From assembly GCA_947173485.1 (NCBI GenBank), contig CAMWFH010000005.1, positions 82,619 to 146,618 of the forward strand: a stretch of DNA of 64,000 nucleotides, given 5' to 3'. Every line of letters begins with the position of its first letter. Position 1 is the stretch's first letter. This DNA comes from an uncultured Clostridia bacterium. GTDB taxonomy: Bacteria > Bacillota > Clostridia > Oscillospirales > Oscillospiraceae. The notes beneath the pieces are model-generated. The model ran no database searches, was not told the DNA's origin, and worked only from the letters and a program-made list of their open reading frames with translations. Positions 32,503 through 42,415 of this stretch are shown here, in pieces. A program made the translations under genes and the position numbers.

Positions 32503-34851
32503 ATGGAACAGAACATCGTATTGACGGCGGCGCTCCAGGAAAAATTTAAGACGGCATGGGCACAGCGGCAGGTGATCCTATTCAGCGCCCCCTGCGGCTG
32601 TGGGAAGAGCGCCGCGGCCTCGGTCCTGCTGGAGCCCTACACTGTCTGCCGGTGGGATGCCCTGTCCGAACCGCCGGGACCGGCACCGGACTTTACCTGT
32701 GACGCGGTATTGCTGGACAATGTGCAGACACTCAAAAGCCCAGATGCACAGCGGGCTCTCTGCGCCCTGATTCAGGAGCGGCCTGAAACACATTTTGTCC
32801 TTCTGACCCGCGGGACGGTCCCCAACTGGCTGATGTCCTTCCGCTACGAGCGCCGGATGCAGGTCTTTGAGACCCAGGACCTGCTGTTGGATCAGGAGAC
32901 CTCTGAAAAGCTGCTGGCCCTCTCCGGTATCTCACCGATGCCTGCGGAGATGGCTGCCATGCAAAAGAACTGCGAGGGCTACCCGCTGGCCTTTGGCATC
33001 CTCTGCCACCAGATGCGGGGCGGCAGGCCCTATGATGAGACCGTGGACGCGGACGTGCGGCGGGAGCTGTTCTCCCATTTCCAGGCGGCGGTGTACCACC
33101 GCTTCGAGCCGGCGGCCCGCCGTCTGCTCCTGGACCTGGCCCCCTTTGAACCCTTTGATGTGGAATTTGCCCGTATCCTCTCCGGCAACAGCCGCGCCGG
33201 GGAACTGCTGGGGGGATTGCAGCAGGACACGTCCATGTTCCGCTATGACGATCTCCACCGCTGCCGGTTCCATCCGGTGTTCCGCCAATATCTGCTCTGG
33301 CAGCAGGAGCGGGAATACAGCGCCGAGGAACAAGACCGGCTCTATGGCCGCGCTGCTCTCTATTACGAGCTGCACGACGACTACAAAAACGCTCTGGACT
33401 GCTACGCCCGCAGCGGGGAGTATCAGAAGGTGTCCGGGCTGTTGATAAAAAACAGCGAGCTCCACCCCGGCCTTGCCCACTATAACGAGATGGAGGACTA
33501 CTACCGCACTCTGCCCAGGGAGCAGGTCTTATCCTCTCCTGCGCTGATCGCGGGGATGAGTATGCTTTCTTCCATCTGCATGGAGTATGACGCTTCCGAG
33601 ACGTGGTATCAGGAGCTGGAACGCTATGCAGGGACGCTGAAACGGTCGGATGCGGAGTACAGATCCGTTCATGGCTGGCTGGCGTGGCTGGACATCAGCC
33701 TGCCCCAGCGGAGCGTAGGCGACATCTTGACCAAGCTCTCCAGCGTGGTGAGCCTGCTGACCAGCAAGGAGATCGTTATGCCGGAGTTTTCCGTCACCAG
33801 CCGTCTGCCCAGCATCATGAACGGCGGCAAGGATTTTTGCGAGTGGAGCAGAGACGACGACGAGCTTTACCGCAGATACCGTGTCCCCGTCAGCTTCCTG
33901 CTGAAACGGGACGGCGTGGCCCTCCCGGAGTGCGCTGTCGCGGAGAGCAAGTTTGAAAAGGGGGAGGAGATATCCGGGCGGATGCTGGACCTGCTGGGCC
34001 GTCTGGAGAAGATCCAGAAGAAGGGGACCCCGGATATCGAGTTCGCCCTCATCGGCTTGCTGGTGCGGCTACGTATCGACCAGGGGGAGGCGGACCGGGC
34101 CATGGAGCATCTGGAAGCTCTGCGGGAGCGGTTCCAGCAGCCTGAGTGCCAGCGTTTCCTGCCGAATCTGGACGCGCTGATCTGCCGGACGGCCATGTAT
34201 CAGGGGAAGGACGAGGCCGTTGACGCGTGGTACAGGGAGAAGGCCCCCAAGGACCTGCTGAAGCTGCGGGTGATGCTGCGCTACCAGTACATGACCCGCG
34301 CCATGGCGGAGATCGTCTATGGCCGCTATCAGGAGGCCCTTTTGATCCTGGCCCCCCTGCGGCCCTACTTCAAAGCCGCCCACCGGGTGATGGACAGCAT
34401 CTACCTGGAGCTGCTGACGGCGATCTGTTATTACCGGGCCAGGGACGGCGATTGGCAGACACCGCTGCACAGCGCCCTGGACGCATGCCGGGACTATCAG
34501 TTCATCCGGCCCGTGTCCCAATACGGCGCGGCCATCCTGCCCCTGCTGGACAAGGGCGGCTGGAGAGCGGACCCGGCCTTTCTGGACCGGCTGGCCGCCG
34601 CCACCCGGAAACAGGCGGCGCAGTACCCGGACTTCCTGCGCTTCCGTGGGGAGCTGCTGGAGCCGCTGTCCCCGGCGGAGATGAACGTGCTGCGGCTATT
34701 GTGCCACCACAAGAGCAACGCGGAGATCGGGGAGATCTTGGGCATCAAGCTGCCCACCGTGAAGACCTATGTCAGTAACGTCCTGCGGAAGCTGGGCGTG
34801 AAAAATCGAGGCGCGGTGAAGGACGCCGCCGTCAAATTGCATTTGATCTAG
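32503..34851 (+). CDS. LuxR/MalT-type ATPase regulator
   Basis: This 782-residue large ATP-binding LuxR regulator begins with an STAND-type ATPase. Walker A is FSAPCGCGKSAAASVLL near residue 27, followed by a Walker B-like AVLLDNVQ near residue 70. Residues about 300-690 are helical, TPR-like repeats. The C-terminus is a LuxR helix-turn-helix (LSPAEMNVLRLLCHHKSNAEIGEIL, then GIKLPTVKTYVSNVLRKLGV). GGGAGG precedes the ATG. Such proteins sense a ligand or partner and activate neighbouring genes. It lies directly upstream of an SLH surface protein, which is its probable target. Confidence 0.88.
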   Translation: MEQNIVLTAALQEKFKTAWAQRQVILFSAPCGCGKSAAASVLLEPYTVCRWDALSEPPGPAPDFTCDAVLLDNVQTLKSPDAQRALCALIQERPETHFVLLTRGTVPNWLMSFRYERRMQVFETQDLLLDQETSEKLLALSGISPMPAEMAAMQKNCEGYPLAFGILCHQMRGGRPYDETVDADVRRELFSHFQAAVYHRFEPAARRLLLDLAPFEPFDVEFARILSGNSRAGELLGGLQQDTSMFRYDDLHRCRFHPVFRQYLLWQQEREYSAEEQDRLYGRAALYYELHDDYKNALDCYARSGEYQKVSGLLIKNSELHPGLAHYNEMEDYYRTLPREQVLSSPALIAGMSMLSSICMEYDASETWYQELERYAGTLKRSDAEYRSVHGWLAWLDISLPQRSVGDILTKLSSVVSLLTSKEIVMPEFSVTSRLPSIMNGGKDFCEWSRDDDELYRRYRVPVSFLLKRDGVALPECAVAESKFEKGEEISGRMLDLLGRLEKIQKKGTPDIEFALIGLLVRLRIDQGEADRAMEHLEALRERFQQPECQRFLPNLDALICRTAMYQGKDEAVDAWYREKAPKDLLKLRVMLRYQYMTRAMAEIVYGRYQEALLILAPLRPYFKAAHRVMDSIYLELLTAICYYRARDGDWQTPLHSALDACRDYQFIRPVSQYGAAILPLLDKGGWRADPAFLDRLAAATRKQAAQYPDFLRFRGELLEPLSPAEMNVLRLLCHHKSNAEIGEILGIKLPTVKTYVSNVLRKLGVKNRGAVKDAAVKLHLI

Positions 34852-34880
34852 GACGGCCCTTCTACAGCGAACGGTCCATT

Positions 34881-34922
34881 GCACACGGGACATGTCCCGT
34901 GTGCAGCCCCCATGGGGGCTGC
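34881..34922. promoter_or_regulatory. Two tandem perfect palindromes before the SLH gene
   Basis: A 24-bp perfect palindrome (34881-34904, built on GCACACGGGACA) is joined to a 20-bp perfect palindrome GCAGCCCCCATGGGGGCTGC (34903-34922), sharing two bases. They lie 35 bp before the SLH gene's ATG and 30 bp after the LuxR gene. As RNA they would form two stacked hairpins in the leader; as DNA they could be operators. No T-run follows, so a simple terminator is unlikely. Confidence 0.65.
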
Positions 34923-34956
34923 ACAAAAACTCATGACGAACATAGGAGGCTTTTTC

Positions 34957-37900
34957 ATGAAACAAAAATTTCTTAGCATCCTTATCGCTCTGGCCCTGTG
35001 TCTGGGACTGCTCCCGGGAACGGCCCTGGCGGCGGAGGACGGTCTGGAGACGCGGTCCGCATCTATCAATATGGATTATACCAACTTTGTCTTTGCCCAA
35101 GGTGTTCCCATTGTGATCAAGCAAAATGGAAACATTACCAGTATTTATGATACAGACAACAACCTGCTCTCTGGCGAGACAGATGTCAGCAGCTACGCGA
35201 TCTACGGCGGCTGGTTTGATGGGGATAACACGCATACAGCCAACACATCTGTCACCATGGAGAGCGGAACGGTCAAGGAGATCTACGGCGGCAGCTATAG
35301 CGGGACACTGGAAGGGGACACCAATATCACCATCCAGGGAGGCACAGCAGTCAATGTCAGCGGCGGCGGCGTTTCCTCTACTGTCACAGGGACCGCCCAT
35401 GTTGACTTTTACGGCGGAAATGTTACCAACCTCACGGGTGGAGGCTATCAGGACAACTGCGCTAAAACCCATGTGAGATTTATGGGCCAAGCGGATGGCT
35501 TTATATTCGTCTGCGGCGGTGGCAACAGCGGGACTGTGGGGACTGCGACTGTGGAGTTCCACGGGCAGGGCACCAGTGCCAATAATCAGAGTATATATGT
35601 CTATGGCAGCGGCTGGGGGGACCATGTGGACGAGGTCAAAATGATCATCGGCAAGGAGTGTGAACCCCCTGCTACCCCCATCCGTTTCTCCGCGAAAAAT
35701 CCCGATGACGAAACATCCACCGTGGGTTCCGCCAGCTTTGACGTGACCATGGACCCTGCCCGGCCCAGCATGATGAACAGCAGCGGCCTGGACGGGACCG
35801 GCGTCACCGGAAAAGTATCTGCTTACATCCACTCGGACGCCAGCATGGACCATTTTATTTACACCTCCCTAACGGAAATAGACGAGCTGATTTTGGAGGG
35901 GGTCCATTACACGACCGCCGCAGATGATCTCGATCTGGACCGGCTGGAGATTCAGGAGACCGCCGCCATCGCCGTTTCGGCGATAGCGGGTAAAACGCGG
36001 ACAGTCAGGGAACTGGCAGGCGGCGGGCGTATCTATTTTGAAAAGCGCCTTAACATGGAGGCGAGCATCACGCCCATCACCGTAGGCAAAATCACAACCG
36101 CCGAGGGTGCACGGCTCCAGGTGGACCGCTTGGGGGGCCTGCCCGATACAGCATGGACAGGCGCGGCCCTGTTCACGGGCCCCGGCGTTACGGCGCTGGA
36201 AACCCTGGATGGCCTTGTCTGTGTCAATGAAAACTACGCTCTGACCAAAGAGGGCAGTACGATCAAGGTCAAAGAGAATGACGGCCAGCGGCAGGCATAT
36301 TTGGACCCCACGCCCAGCTTTGACCGGCAAGACAAGACCTACCGCTACGGCGAGACCATCAACATCGCCACGGGCCTGCAATGCGGTGGGGTGCCCCTGC
36401 CTGGATTGACAGTCTCGATAACGGGCGGCGCCAGCGGCAGCCAGACCTTTGCCACCGGCGTGACGGACGAGGACGGGCGGGTGACCATCCCCGTCCCGGT
36501 GAACGACATGGTCTGGAACAGCCGGACCCGCGCCCTTGGCGCCTATTTTGCCGGGACAGAGGAATACAAAGGGAACGCCTACGGCGTTTCCGTTGGTGGA
36601 GATCTCAACTATACCATCCTGCCTGCCCAAGTGACCCTCAGCGGTGAGATCACGGCTCCGGCCAGGGGCGGTGTGCCTGTAAAGACTCTGACTGTAGGTG
36701 GGGCCGATGTCTGCACCGCCGAAGTGCTGTGGTCCCCGGCGGACGCGGCCTTCCGGCCCGAGGTGAGCTATACCGCCTCCATCCGGCTGGTCCCCAAGGC
36801 GGGCTATGGCCTGGACAAAGGGCAGATCGGCGACAGCGTCACCTACAAGGGCCAGTCTTTGGCCCTACCCGCCCAGGCGGAGGCCGATGGCAGTCTCATC
36901 ATCGCCGATGTCCAGACCTTCCCGGCTTTCCCCGCCATCCACCCCACCGGTGTCACGCTGAACAAGACCGAATGCAGCCTGACCGTGGGCGGCTCGGAAC
37001 AGCTCACGGCCACCGTAGCCCCGGCGGATGCGGACAACAAGTCTGTGACATGGACCTCCAGCGACCCCGCTGTTGCTACAGTTGTTGACGGCACCGTCAC
37101 TGCCGTCAGCGCGGGCACAGCCACCATCACAGTCACCACGGCGGATGGGAACAAGACCGACACCTGCACCGTCACCGTCAGGAGCAGCGGCGGCGGAGGC
37201 GGCGGGGGCAGCAGCACACTCAGTGTCACCGTCCCTGTGTCCGGCGACAAGGACACGGTCCGCGTCAGCGCCAGCGTGTCCGGCACCACCGCCACAGTGA
37301 GCAAGATCGACACCAAGCAGATCGACAGCGTGGTCGGAGACAGCGCAAAGACCAGCATGGTGGAGATCGACTTTACCGGTCTGAACAAGACCATCGACAC
37401 GGTAAAGCTGCCCGCCGCCGCTATCAAGGACATCGCGGCCAAGGCGCAGGATGAGAAGGCCGGGGGCCTGACCGTCAAGCTCCCAGGGGCCGAGATATCC
37501 TTTGACGCTCCCGCCCTCTCCGCGGTCCAGGCCCAGGTAGGCAGTCAGATCACGCTGACCGTCACCCCGGCCAAGCCCGCTGCCCTGAACAGCCGCCAGA
37601 AAAAGGTCGTAGGCGCCTCCCCGGTGTTCGACCTGACACTGCGGAGCAGCAGCGGAGCCATCACCGACTTCCGGGGCGGCTGCGTCACCGTGTCCCTGCC
37701 CTACACCCTGGCAGCGGGGCAGGACCCCTCCGGCGTGGTCGTCTACTACCTGGACAGTACCGGCAATATCACCCCCTGCGCCACCGTGTACGATGCTGGC
37801 CGCAAGTCAGCCGTCTTCACCACCGGCCACCTGTCCTTGTACTTTGTGGGCTATGACCCTGCGGCGGTATGGACGGACCCATATACCGATGTGGCCAAGG

Positions 37901-38406
37901 ACGCCTGGTACTATGACGCAGTGCGGTACGTCAGCGAGAACGGCTTGATGGGCGGCTACGGGAACGGCCTGTTCGGACCGGACGATGTTCTCTCCCGTGC
38001 CCAATTCGCCCAGATCCTCTACAACAAGGAGGGCAAACCCACTGTGACAGGCGGCAGCGTCTTTACCGATGTGGCTCCCGGCGCATGGTATGCCAACGCT
38101 GTCACTTGGGCGGCGGCACAGGGCATCGTGAACGGCTATGGTAGCAGGACGTTCGGTCCCAACGACGATATCACCCGTGAGCAGCTGATCGTTATGCTCT
38201 GGCGGTATGCCGGAAGCCCCACCGCCGCCGGTAGAGAACTGCGCTTTGCCGACGCGGACAAAGCCGGCGCCTGGGCGGAGGAGGCCCTGTGCTGGGCTGT
38301 GGAGAACGGCATCATCCACGGACAAGGAAACGGGAAGTTAGACCCCCAGGGACTGGCGACCCGGGCGCAGGTGGCGCAAATGCTGCAAAATTTCCTGGAA
38401 AGATAA
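34957..38406 (+). CDS. SLH-anchored surface protein with Ig-like domain
   Basis: This is a 1149-residue secreted protein. The signal peptide MKQKFLSILIALALCLGLLP ends near TALAAED. Residues about 60-300 are Gly/Ser/Thr-rich beta repeats (EIYGGSYSGTLEGDTNITIQ). A bacterial Ig-like (BIG2) domain follows near residues 665-745 (VTLNKTECSLTVGGSEQLTA), then a GGGGGGS linker. Three SLH domains fill the last 185 residues: YTDVAKDAWYYDAVRYV, FTDVAPGAWYANAVTW and FADADKAGAWAEEALCWAV. SLH modules bind pyruvylated cell-wall polymer. The ATG at 34957 follows AGGAGG. Confidence 0.9.
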   Translation: MKQKFLSILIALALCLGLLPGTALAAEDGLETRSASINMDYTNFVFAQGVPIVIKQNGNITSIYDTDNNLLSGETDVSSYAIYGGWFDGDNTHTANTSVTMESGTVKEIYGGSYSGTLEGDTNITIQGGTAVNVSGGGVSSTVTGTAHVDFYGGNVTNLTGGGYQDNCAKTHVRFMGQADGFIFVCGGGNSGTVGTATVEFHGQGTSANNQSIYVYGSGWGDHVDEVKMIIGKECEPPATPIRFSAKNPDDETSTVGSASFDVTMDPARPSMMNSSGLDGTGVTGKVSAYIHSDASMDHFIYTSLTEIDELILEGVHYTTAADDLDLDRLEIQETAAIAVSAIAGKTRTVRELAGGGRIYFEKRLNMEASITPITVGKITTAEGARLQVDRLGGLPDTAWTGAALFTGPGVTALETLDGLVCVNENYALTKEGSTIKVKENDGQRQAYLDPTPSFDRQDKTYRYGETINIATGLQCGGVPLPGLTVSITGGASGSQTFATGVTDEDGRVTIPVPVNDMVWNSRTRALGAYFAGTEEYKGNAYGVSVGGDLNYTILPAQVTLSGEITAPARGGVPVKTLTVGGADVCTAEVLWSPADAAFRPEVSYTASIRLVPKAGYGLDKGQIGDSVTYKGQSLALPAQAEADGSLIIADVQTFPAFPAIHPTGVTLNKTECSLTVGGSEQLTATVAPADADNKSVTWTSSDPAVATVVDGTVTAVSAGTATITVTTADGNKTDTCTVTVRSSGGGGGGGSSTLSVTVPVSGDKDTVRVSASVSGTTATVSKIDTKQIDSVVGDSAKTSMVEIDFTGLNKTIDTVKLPAAAIKDIAAKAQDEKAGGLTVKLPGAEISFDAPALSAVQAQVGSQITLTVTPAKPAALNSRQKKVVGASPVFDLTLRSSSGAITDFRGGCVTVSLPYTLAAGQDPSGVVVYYLDSTGNITPCATVYDAGRKSAVFTTGHLSLYFVGYDPAAVWTDPYTDVAKDAWYYDAVRYVSENGLMGGYGNGLFGPDDVLSRAQFAQILYNKEGKPTVTGGSVFTDVAPGAWYANAVTWAAAQGIVNGYGSRTFGPNDDITREQLIVMLWRYAGSPTAAGRELRFADADKAGAWAEEALCWAVENGIIHGQGNGKLDPQGLATRAQVAQMLQNFLER

Positions 38407-38412
38407 AAAACG

Positions 38413-38447
38413 AGGAGCCGCAGACGGGTGACCGCCTGCGGCTCCTT
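38413..38447. terminator. Bidirectional terminator between convergent genes
   Basis: AGGAGCCGCAG pairs with CTGCGGCTCCT around a 12-base loop. On the minus strand it is followed by CGTTTTTTATC, making a strong terminator for the leftward 1145-residue gene; on the plus strand the T-run is weaker. Confidence 0.8.
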
Positions 38448-38487
38448 GCTGTATCCGAGAGATCTGGCAGTGCCTTGGATGAAAGTC

Positions 38488-41400
38488 TTATGATAGCTCT
38501 TCCTCTTCCTCGAATTTGCTGCAAAATTCGGAGGAATGATAGCCGCATTCTTTACAGACGACCCCGCCCTTTCGTGTCCGCTCCACAAGCTCCGAATCGG
38601 CACAGCCGCACTTAGGGCAGACCACAGCAACTCGGGGATCGATGTTCCTCGATCCTCCGCAGTGCATACAGAGGTACTGTCCATATTGGCTCCCAGAGCC
38701 GGTCAGGGTCTCCTCCACGGAGATCACACCCTCAAACGCCCCGGAGTCCGACAGCTTTTCCCGCTGGCAGCATTCCCGGCTGTCGATGATCTCATGGCAG
38801 CGGTAGCAGAAATTCAAATATACGTCCTGATCGTGTTCTCCCTCCTGGTCGGAGTTTGAGCAGTGGAACACGGTGATCGGCAGTCTGGCCGTGATCAGTT
38901 TCGCATACTGGAATTCCGGGTGGAACAGCTCGCCGCAATGGCTGCACTTCATATGGGGGCGCAGGCGGATCAGGCTGTTGACATAAGCGGAGATGCGGAA
39001 GGGGTACTCCTCCTTCACGCTTATACCGACATCGTACCGGTCGAGATCTGGGATCCCTCCGATGTTCAGCAGGAAGTCCATAAAGGACAGATCCTTGTGA
39101 TCCACCGCTCTGCCTTGCTGGCGGGCGGCACGGAATTTGGTCTTTGTCAGGTCCATATCCTCGTAGTATGGACAGGAGCGCCCTAGCCCGGGGCAATAGA
39201 CGCAGTTCTGATTTCTCCAGCACCTTCCGTCGCAGAAATACTTGCCCGAATCGCTGTTGCTGCGGCAGTGCTCCAGCAGAGCGGACAGCCCCGGCGTCAC
39301 ATCGATCCTCTGGGTGAAGCAGTCTGTGATGTATCCCATCAGCATCCTGTGGGCCTGCAAGAAATTGTTTTGATACGGGGTACCGGCCTCTATATAGATA
39401 CCGGCAAAAAATTGCAGCACCGCACAGACAAGGTGGTCATCTTCCCCGGCCTCCCACTGCCGGATCTTTTCCAGCTTCTCGAACCACCTGCGCTCGGTCC
39501 TCTCGTTCCCTGCAAGATCGGAGAGGTACATCAGCAGCCGAATCTTCATGCTGTCTGTCATCCTCTGCCACCAGCACAGCTCCAGCCCCTGCTCACGGAG
39601 GGAGACCGTCGCGGCCACGACCTCCTCAAGGGCCGTATCCCAGTGGAGCTTTGCGAGTAGGGGACGATAGTCCTCCAAATTTCCCTCGCTGGTATCCGTC
39701 CAGTCGGCCCCGGTGAGAAGGGCGCGGAGCTGGCCTTTGGTGATGCCGTCCATGGCCCTCTTGCAATGGAGCAGGACCTTGCCGGATAATTTCGGGGCAA
39801 TAGCGTCCCAGGTGTCTTCTTTGGCGTGCTCTGCTAAAAACGCCGCCTGTTCATCCGTTTGGACCAACTGCCCCAGGGGCAGACTTATGATATCGGCCTG
39901 GCAGACGCAGGCACAGACCTCTGGATGGGTCCAGAGCAGCTCCGGCCTCCACGCAAGCAGAACAGAAACGCCTCTTCCTGCCGCCCGTGTCTTTGTGACC
40001 AGCGAGACCAGGTCCTCCTCCGTTTCCCGTTCCAGCAGGGGCCGGACAGCATCGATCTGGACATCCTCTGGCCAGTCCCAGCGGATCTTTGCCAGCAGAG
40101 CGCGGCCGCGCTCCAGATCCTCCTCCCCGGCAGACGCCCAGTCGATTCGGGACAGAAGGGCGCACATTCGAATCTCAGAGATAGCGTCCAGGGCCCTCGG
40201 GCAGCGGAGCAGTATAGGATCGGGCAGCTGCGGGGCGATACGGCTCCAAGCGCTGTCTCCGGCGTGTTCCGCCAAAAATGCCACCTGTTCATCCGTCTGG
40301 ATCAGCGCCGTCAAAGACTGGATATTCTTGATATCGTCTTCCTCAACACAAGCGCAGACTTCCGGGCTGGTCAGGAGCAGCTCCGGCTTCCATTGGAGCG
40401 GCAGGGCGATGCTCCTCCCTTCCGCCTTCATTTTGGTGAGGAGAGAGATGATGTATTCGTCTGGCTCCCGTTCCCACATCGGCCGGACCGTGTTGATGTA
40501 GCGGGGGACGTGGTAGCGGAAGTCGAACTTTGCCAGCAGGGTGTGGCGGCACACCGTTTCGTCTGCCGGGATGAGCTGATCCAGGGGCAGCTCCCCGATA
40601 TCGTTCCATTCGACACAGGCACAGACCTCTGGATCGGTCCAGAGCAGCGCCGGCCTGCATCCGATAAGGGCGGCGACCGACTGCCTCACCCCGCGGAACT
40701 GCTCGACCAGAGAAGGCTTCTCCCCTCGGAGCTGCACGATCAGAGAGGCGATATATGCGTCCGGTTTCTGCTCCAGCAGCGGGCGGAGCATGTCGATGTC
40801 GGCTTCCTTGAGCCTGCCCCAGTCAACGCGTGTCAGCAGCGTGTAAAAGCGCGCCTGCTCCTCTTCGCTGTCAGAGGTGCTGTCAACAAGGGGCAGGAGA
40901 GAGATCGCCCTGTCGGAGGGGACAGCGGCCAGCGCCCGCGGACAGCCCAGCACAAGACTGTCCGGCAATTTATGAACGATCCTGTTCCAAGCATTCTCCT
41001 TCGCCACATACTGGGCTAAAAACGCTGCCTGTTCGTCTGTCGTGACCAATTCCAGGGACAGGTCTGCGATATCCCAGTGATCGATACAGCCGCAGACCTC
41101 CGGGCTGCGCAGAAGCAGCTCCGGCCTCTGTTCCAGGATCTTGGAAACGCGATGCTCTCCGGCTCTCATCATCAGGATGAGAAAGATGAGATCCTCATCC
41201 GATTCCTGCTCCAAGGACATCTGCGTATGATCGAACAGCCACTCCAGCTCACGCCCCTGGTCCCTGTCACGCCATTCCTGATAAAGCGCGAGCAGCTTAT
41301 CCTCGCTCAGTTCTTCCGGCAGCTGGACGTGAACGACCGACCACCTGTTGTTGGTCCAACGTTCCTGGTAGATGACAAAACGATTCTCCAGGAAGAGCTT

Positions 41401-41925
41401 CCGGCTGCGGCGGCTCCTGAGGGCTTGCTCATTACGGTAGAGCCTGCGTAAGCCTTGTGAGAGGCAGATCGAGTCAAAACGGAACTCGCTTCCTCCCTTT
41501 GCACTTGCCAGGAATCCAAACAGAGATCCATGCCTGTCCGGCAGACCGAACTTTGTTATGACCCCTGTCTGCACACGCTGATCCGCTCTTTTGGGACGCC
41601 GCCAATACTTGCACAGCAGCTCCCGTTCCGCGTCCCGGCCTTCGCCGCAGCATTCCCGGTAGAGAAGGAGCTGCTCCTTTCGGTCCAGTTCCTCCAACAG
41701 CCTGACGTTAAAGGCTTCCGACCTGCCGTCCCTAAAACGCCGCACCTCATAAACGACCAGACTGTCCCTGCGGTGAGCCTCCTGAAAGTTAGAGGTGGGG
41801 GCGATCCCTTTTTCGTTAAAATAGATCTCTCCCGCTGCTTCATCCGCCTCTGCCAGAAATCCAAAAGGGACCCCGCTCCCATCCCGTTTTTTCAGACCAA
41901 ATCTTTTCAAAACTCCGATCTTCAT
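38488..41925 (-). CDS. Large cold-shock-like/helical-repeat/zinc-ribbon protein
   Basis: I do not recognise this 1145-residue protein as a whole. Residues 1-60 (IGVLKRFGLKKRDGSGVPFG) and about 118-190 (GVITKFGLPDRHGSLFGFL) resemble two cold-shock-type nucleic-acid-binding barrels. Residues about 270-800 hold four copies of a unit centred on RPELLxxPEVCACVxxxDI, starting near residues 272, 427, 520 and 668, with helical flanks ending TDEQAAFLAEHA. The last 200 residues carry several Cys pairs: CSHCGELFH, CYRCHEI, CMHCGG with CPKCGC, and CKECGYH. No signal peptide is visible. It looks like an intracellular RNA- or DNA-binding protein. It has no operon partner. Confidence 0.75.
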   Translation of the reverse strand: MKIGVLKRFGLKKRDGSGVPFGFLAEADEAAGEIYFNEKGIAPTSNFQEAHRRDSLVVYEVRRFRDGRSEAFNVRLLEELDRKEQLLLYRECCGEGRDAERELLCKYWRRPKRADQRVQTGVITKFGLPDRHGSLFGFLASAKGGSEFRFDSICLSQGLRRLYRNEQALRSRRSRKLFLENRFVIYQERWTNNRWSVVHVQLPEELSEDKLLALYQEWRDRDQGRELEWLFDHTQMSLEQESDEDLIFLILMMRAGEHRVSKILEQRPELLLRSPEVCGCIDHWDIADLSLELVTTDEQAAFLAQYVAKENAWNRIVHKLPDSLVLGCPRALAAVPSDRAISLLPLVDSTSDSEEEQARFYTLLTRVDWGRLKEADIDMLRPLLEQKPDAYIASLIVQLRGEKPSLVEQFRGVRQSVAALIGCRPALLWTDPEVCACVEWNDIGELPLDQLIPADETVCRHTLLAKFDFRYHVPRYINTVRPMWEREPDEYIISLLTKMKAEGRSIALPLQWKPELLLTSPEVCACVEEDDIKNIQSLTALIQTDEQVAFLAEHAGDSAWSRIAPQLPDPILLRCPRALDAISEIRMCALLSRIDWASAGEEDLERGRALLAKIRWDWPEDVQIDAVRPLLERETEEDLVSLVTKTRAAGRGVSVLLAWRPELLWTHPEVCACVCQADIISLPLGQLVQTDEQAAFLAEHAKEDTWDAIAPKLSGKVLLHCKRAMDGITKGQLRALLTGADWTDTSEGNLEDYRPLLAKLHWDTALEEVVAATVSLREQGLELCWWQRMTDSMKIRLLMYLSDLAGNERTERRWFEKLEKIRQWEAGEDDHLVCAVLQFFAGIYIEAGTPYQNNFLQAHRMLMGYITDCFTQRIDVTPGLSALLEHCRSNSDSGKYFCDGRCWRNQNCVYCPGLGRSCPYYEDMDLTKTKFRAARQQGRAVDHKDLSFMDFLLNIGGIPDLDRYDVGISVKEEYPFRISAYVNSLIRLRPHMKCSHCGELFHPEFQYAKLITARLPITVFHCSNSDQEGEHDQDVYLNFCYRCHEIIDSRECCQREKLSDSGAFEGVISVEETLTGSGSQYGQYLCMHCGGSRNIDPRVAVVCPKCGCADSELVERTRKGGVVCKECGYHSSEFCSKFEEEEELS

Positions 41926-42415
41926 ACAGCCGCCCTCTCCTCCTGTTTTCTCGTGAGCATTATTATATCATAAGATCTTCATTTAGAGCACCCCATCCAG
42001 CCGCAGAGATCGATTTTGGCAAAAAGCACAAAAAGGGCGTATGAGCTGAAGAGGAGTTTGAGCATGATGCAACAACTCCGGCGCGGCCGGCCTCTGGCCG
42101 GAGATGTAAAGGAGGTCCCGTACCACTGCGACAGACCTACGCATTCACTGGCCTGGTTTCCCCCTCTCCAACGCCTAGAGTCTTTTTGGGGGCCACATCG
42201 TTTTAACATATACAAAATAAGCAAGGATTTTTATGCAAAATGTAGAAATCACATGAACGGTCGAAAACGTGCATGAGCGGTAAGGCGGAGGTATTGCGCT
42301 CCCTTCAGGTATAGGATAAAATGTATGCAAAAGGACTGATGACCGCTGCGGGTGCAGCGGTCATGTGCGTATATACGCACATGAAACACCGGATAGTTTT
42401 TAAGGAGGCGGGCCT
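41926..42415. other. Intergenic region with paired hairpins
   Basis: This 490-bp region has no supported ORF. A TATAAT on the minus strand near 41965 may serve the leftward large gene. A CCGGCC/GGCCGG hairpin lies near 42086. At its right end two adjacent dyads precede the kinase gene: GACCGCTGC/GCAGCGGTC (42341-42362) and the perfect 20-bp palindrome ATGTGCGTATATACGCACAT (42363-42382). Confidence 0.5.
42341..42382. promoter_or_regulatory. Two adjacent dyads before the kinase gene
   Basis: A 9-bp stem-loop (42341-42362) abuts a perfect 20-bp palindrome (42363-42382), ending 33 bp before the kinase start. The layout mirrors the pair at 34881-34922 upstream of the SLH gene, though the sequences differ. 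Confidence 0.6.

Noticed and set aside
35601..36630. Minus-strand ORFs opposite the SLH gene
   Set aside because: They are shadows of a well-supported surface protein frame.
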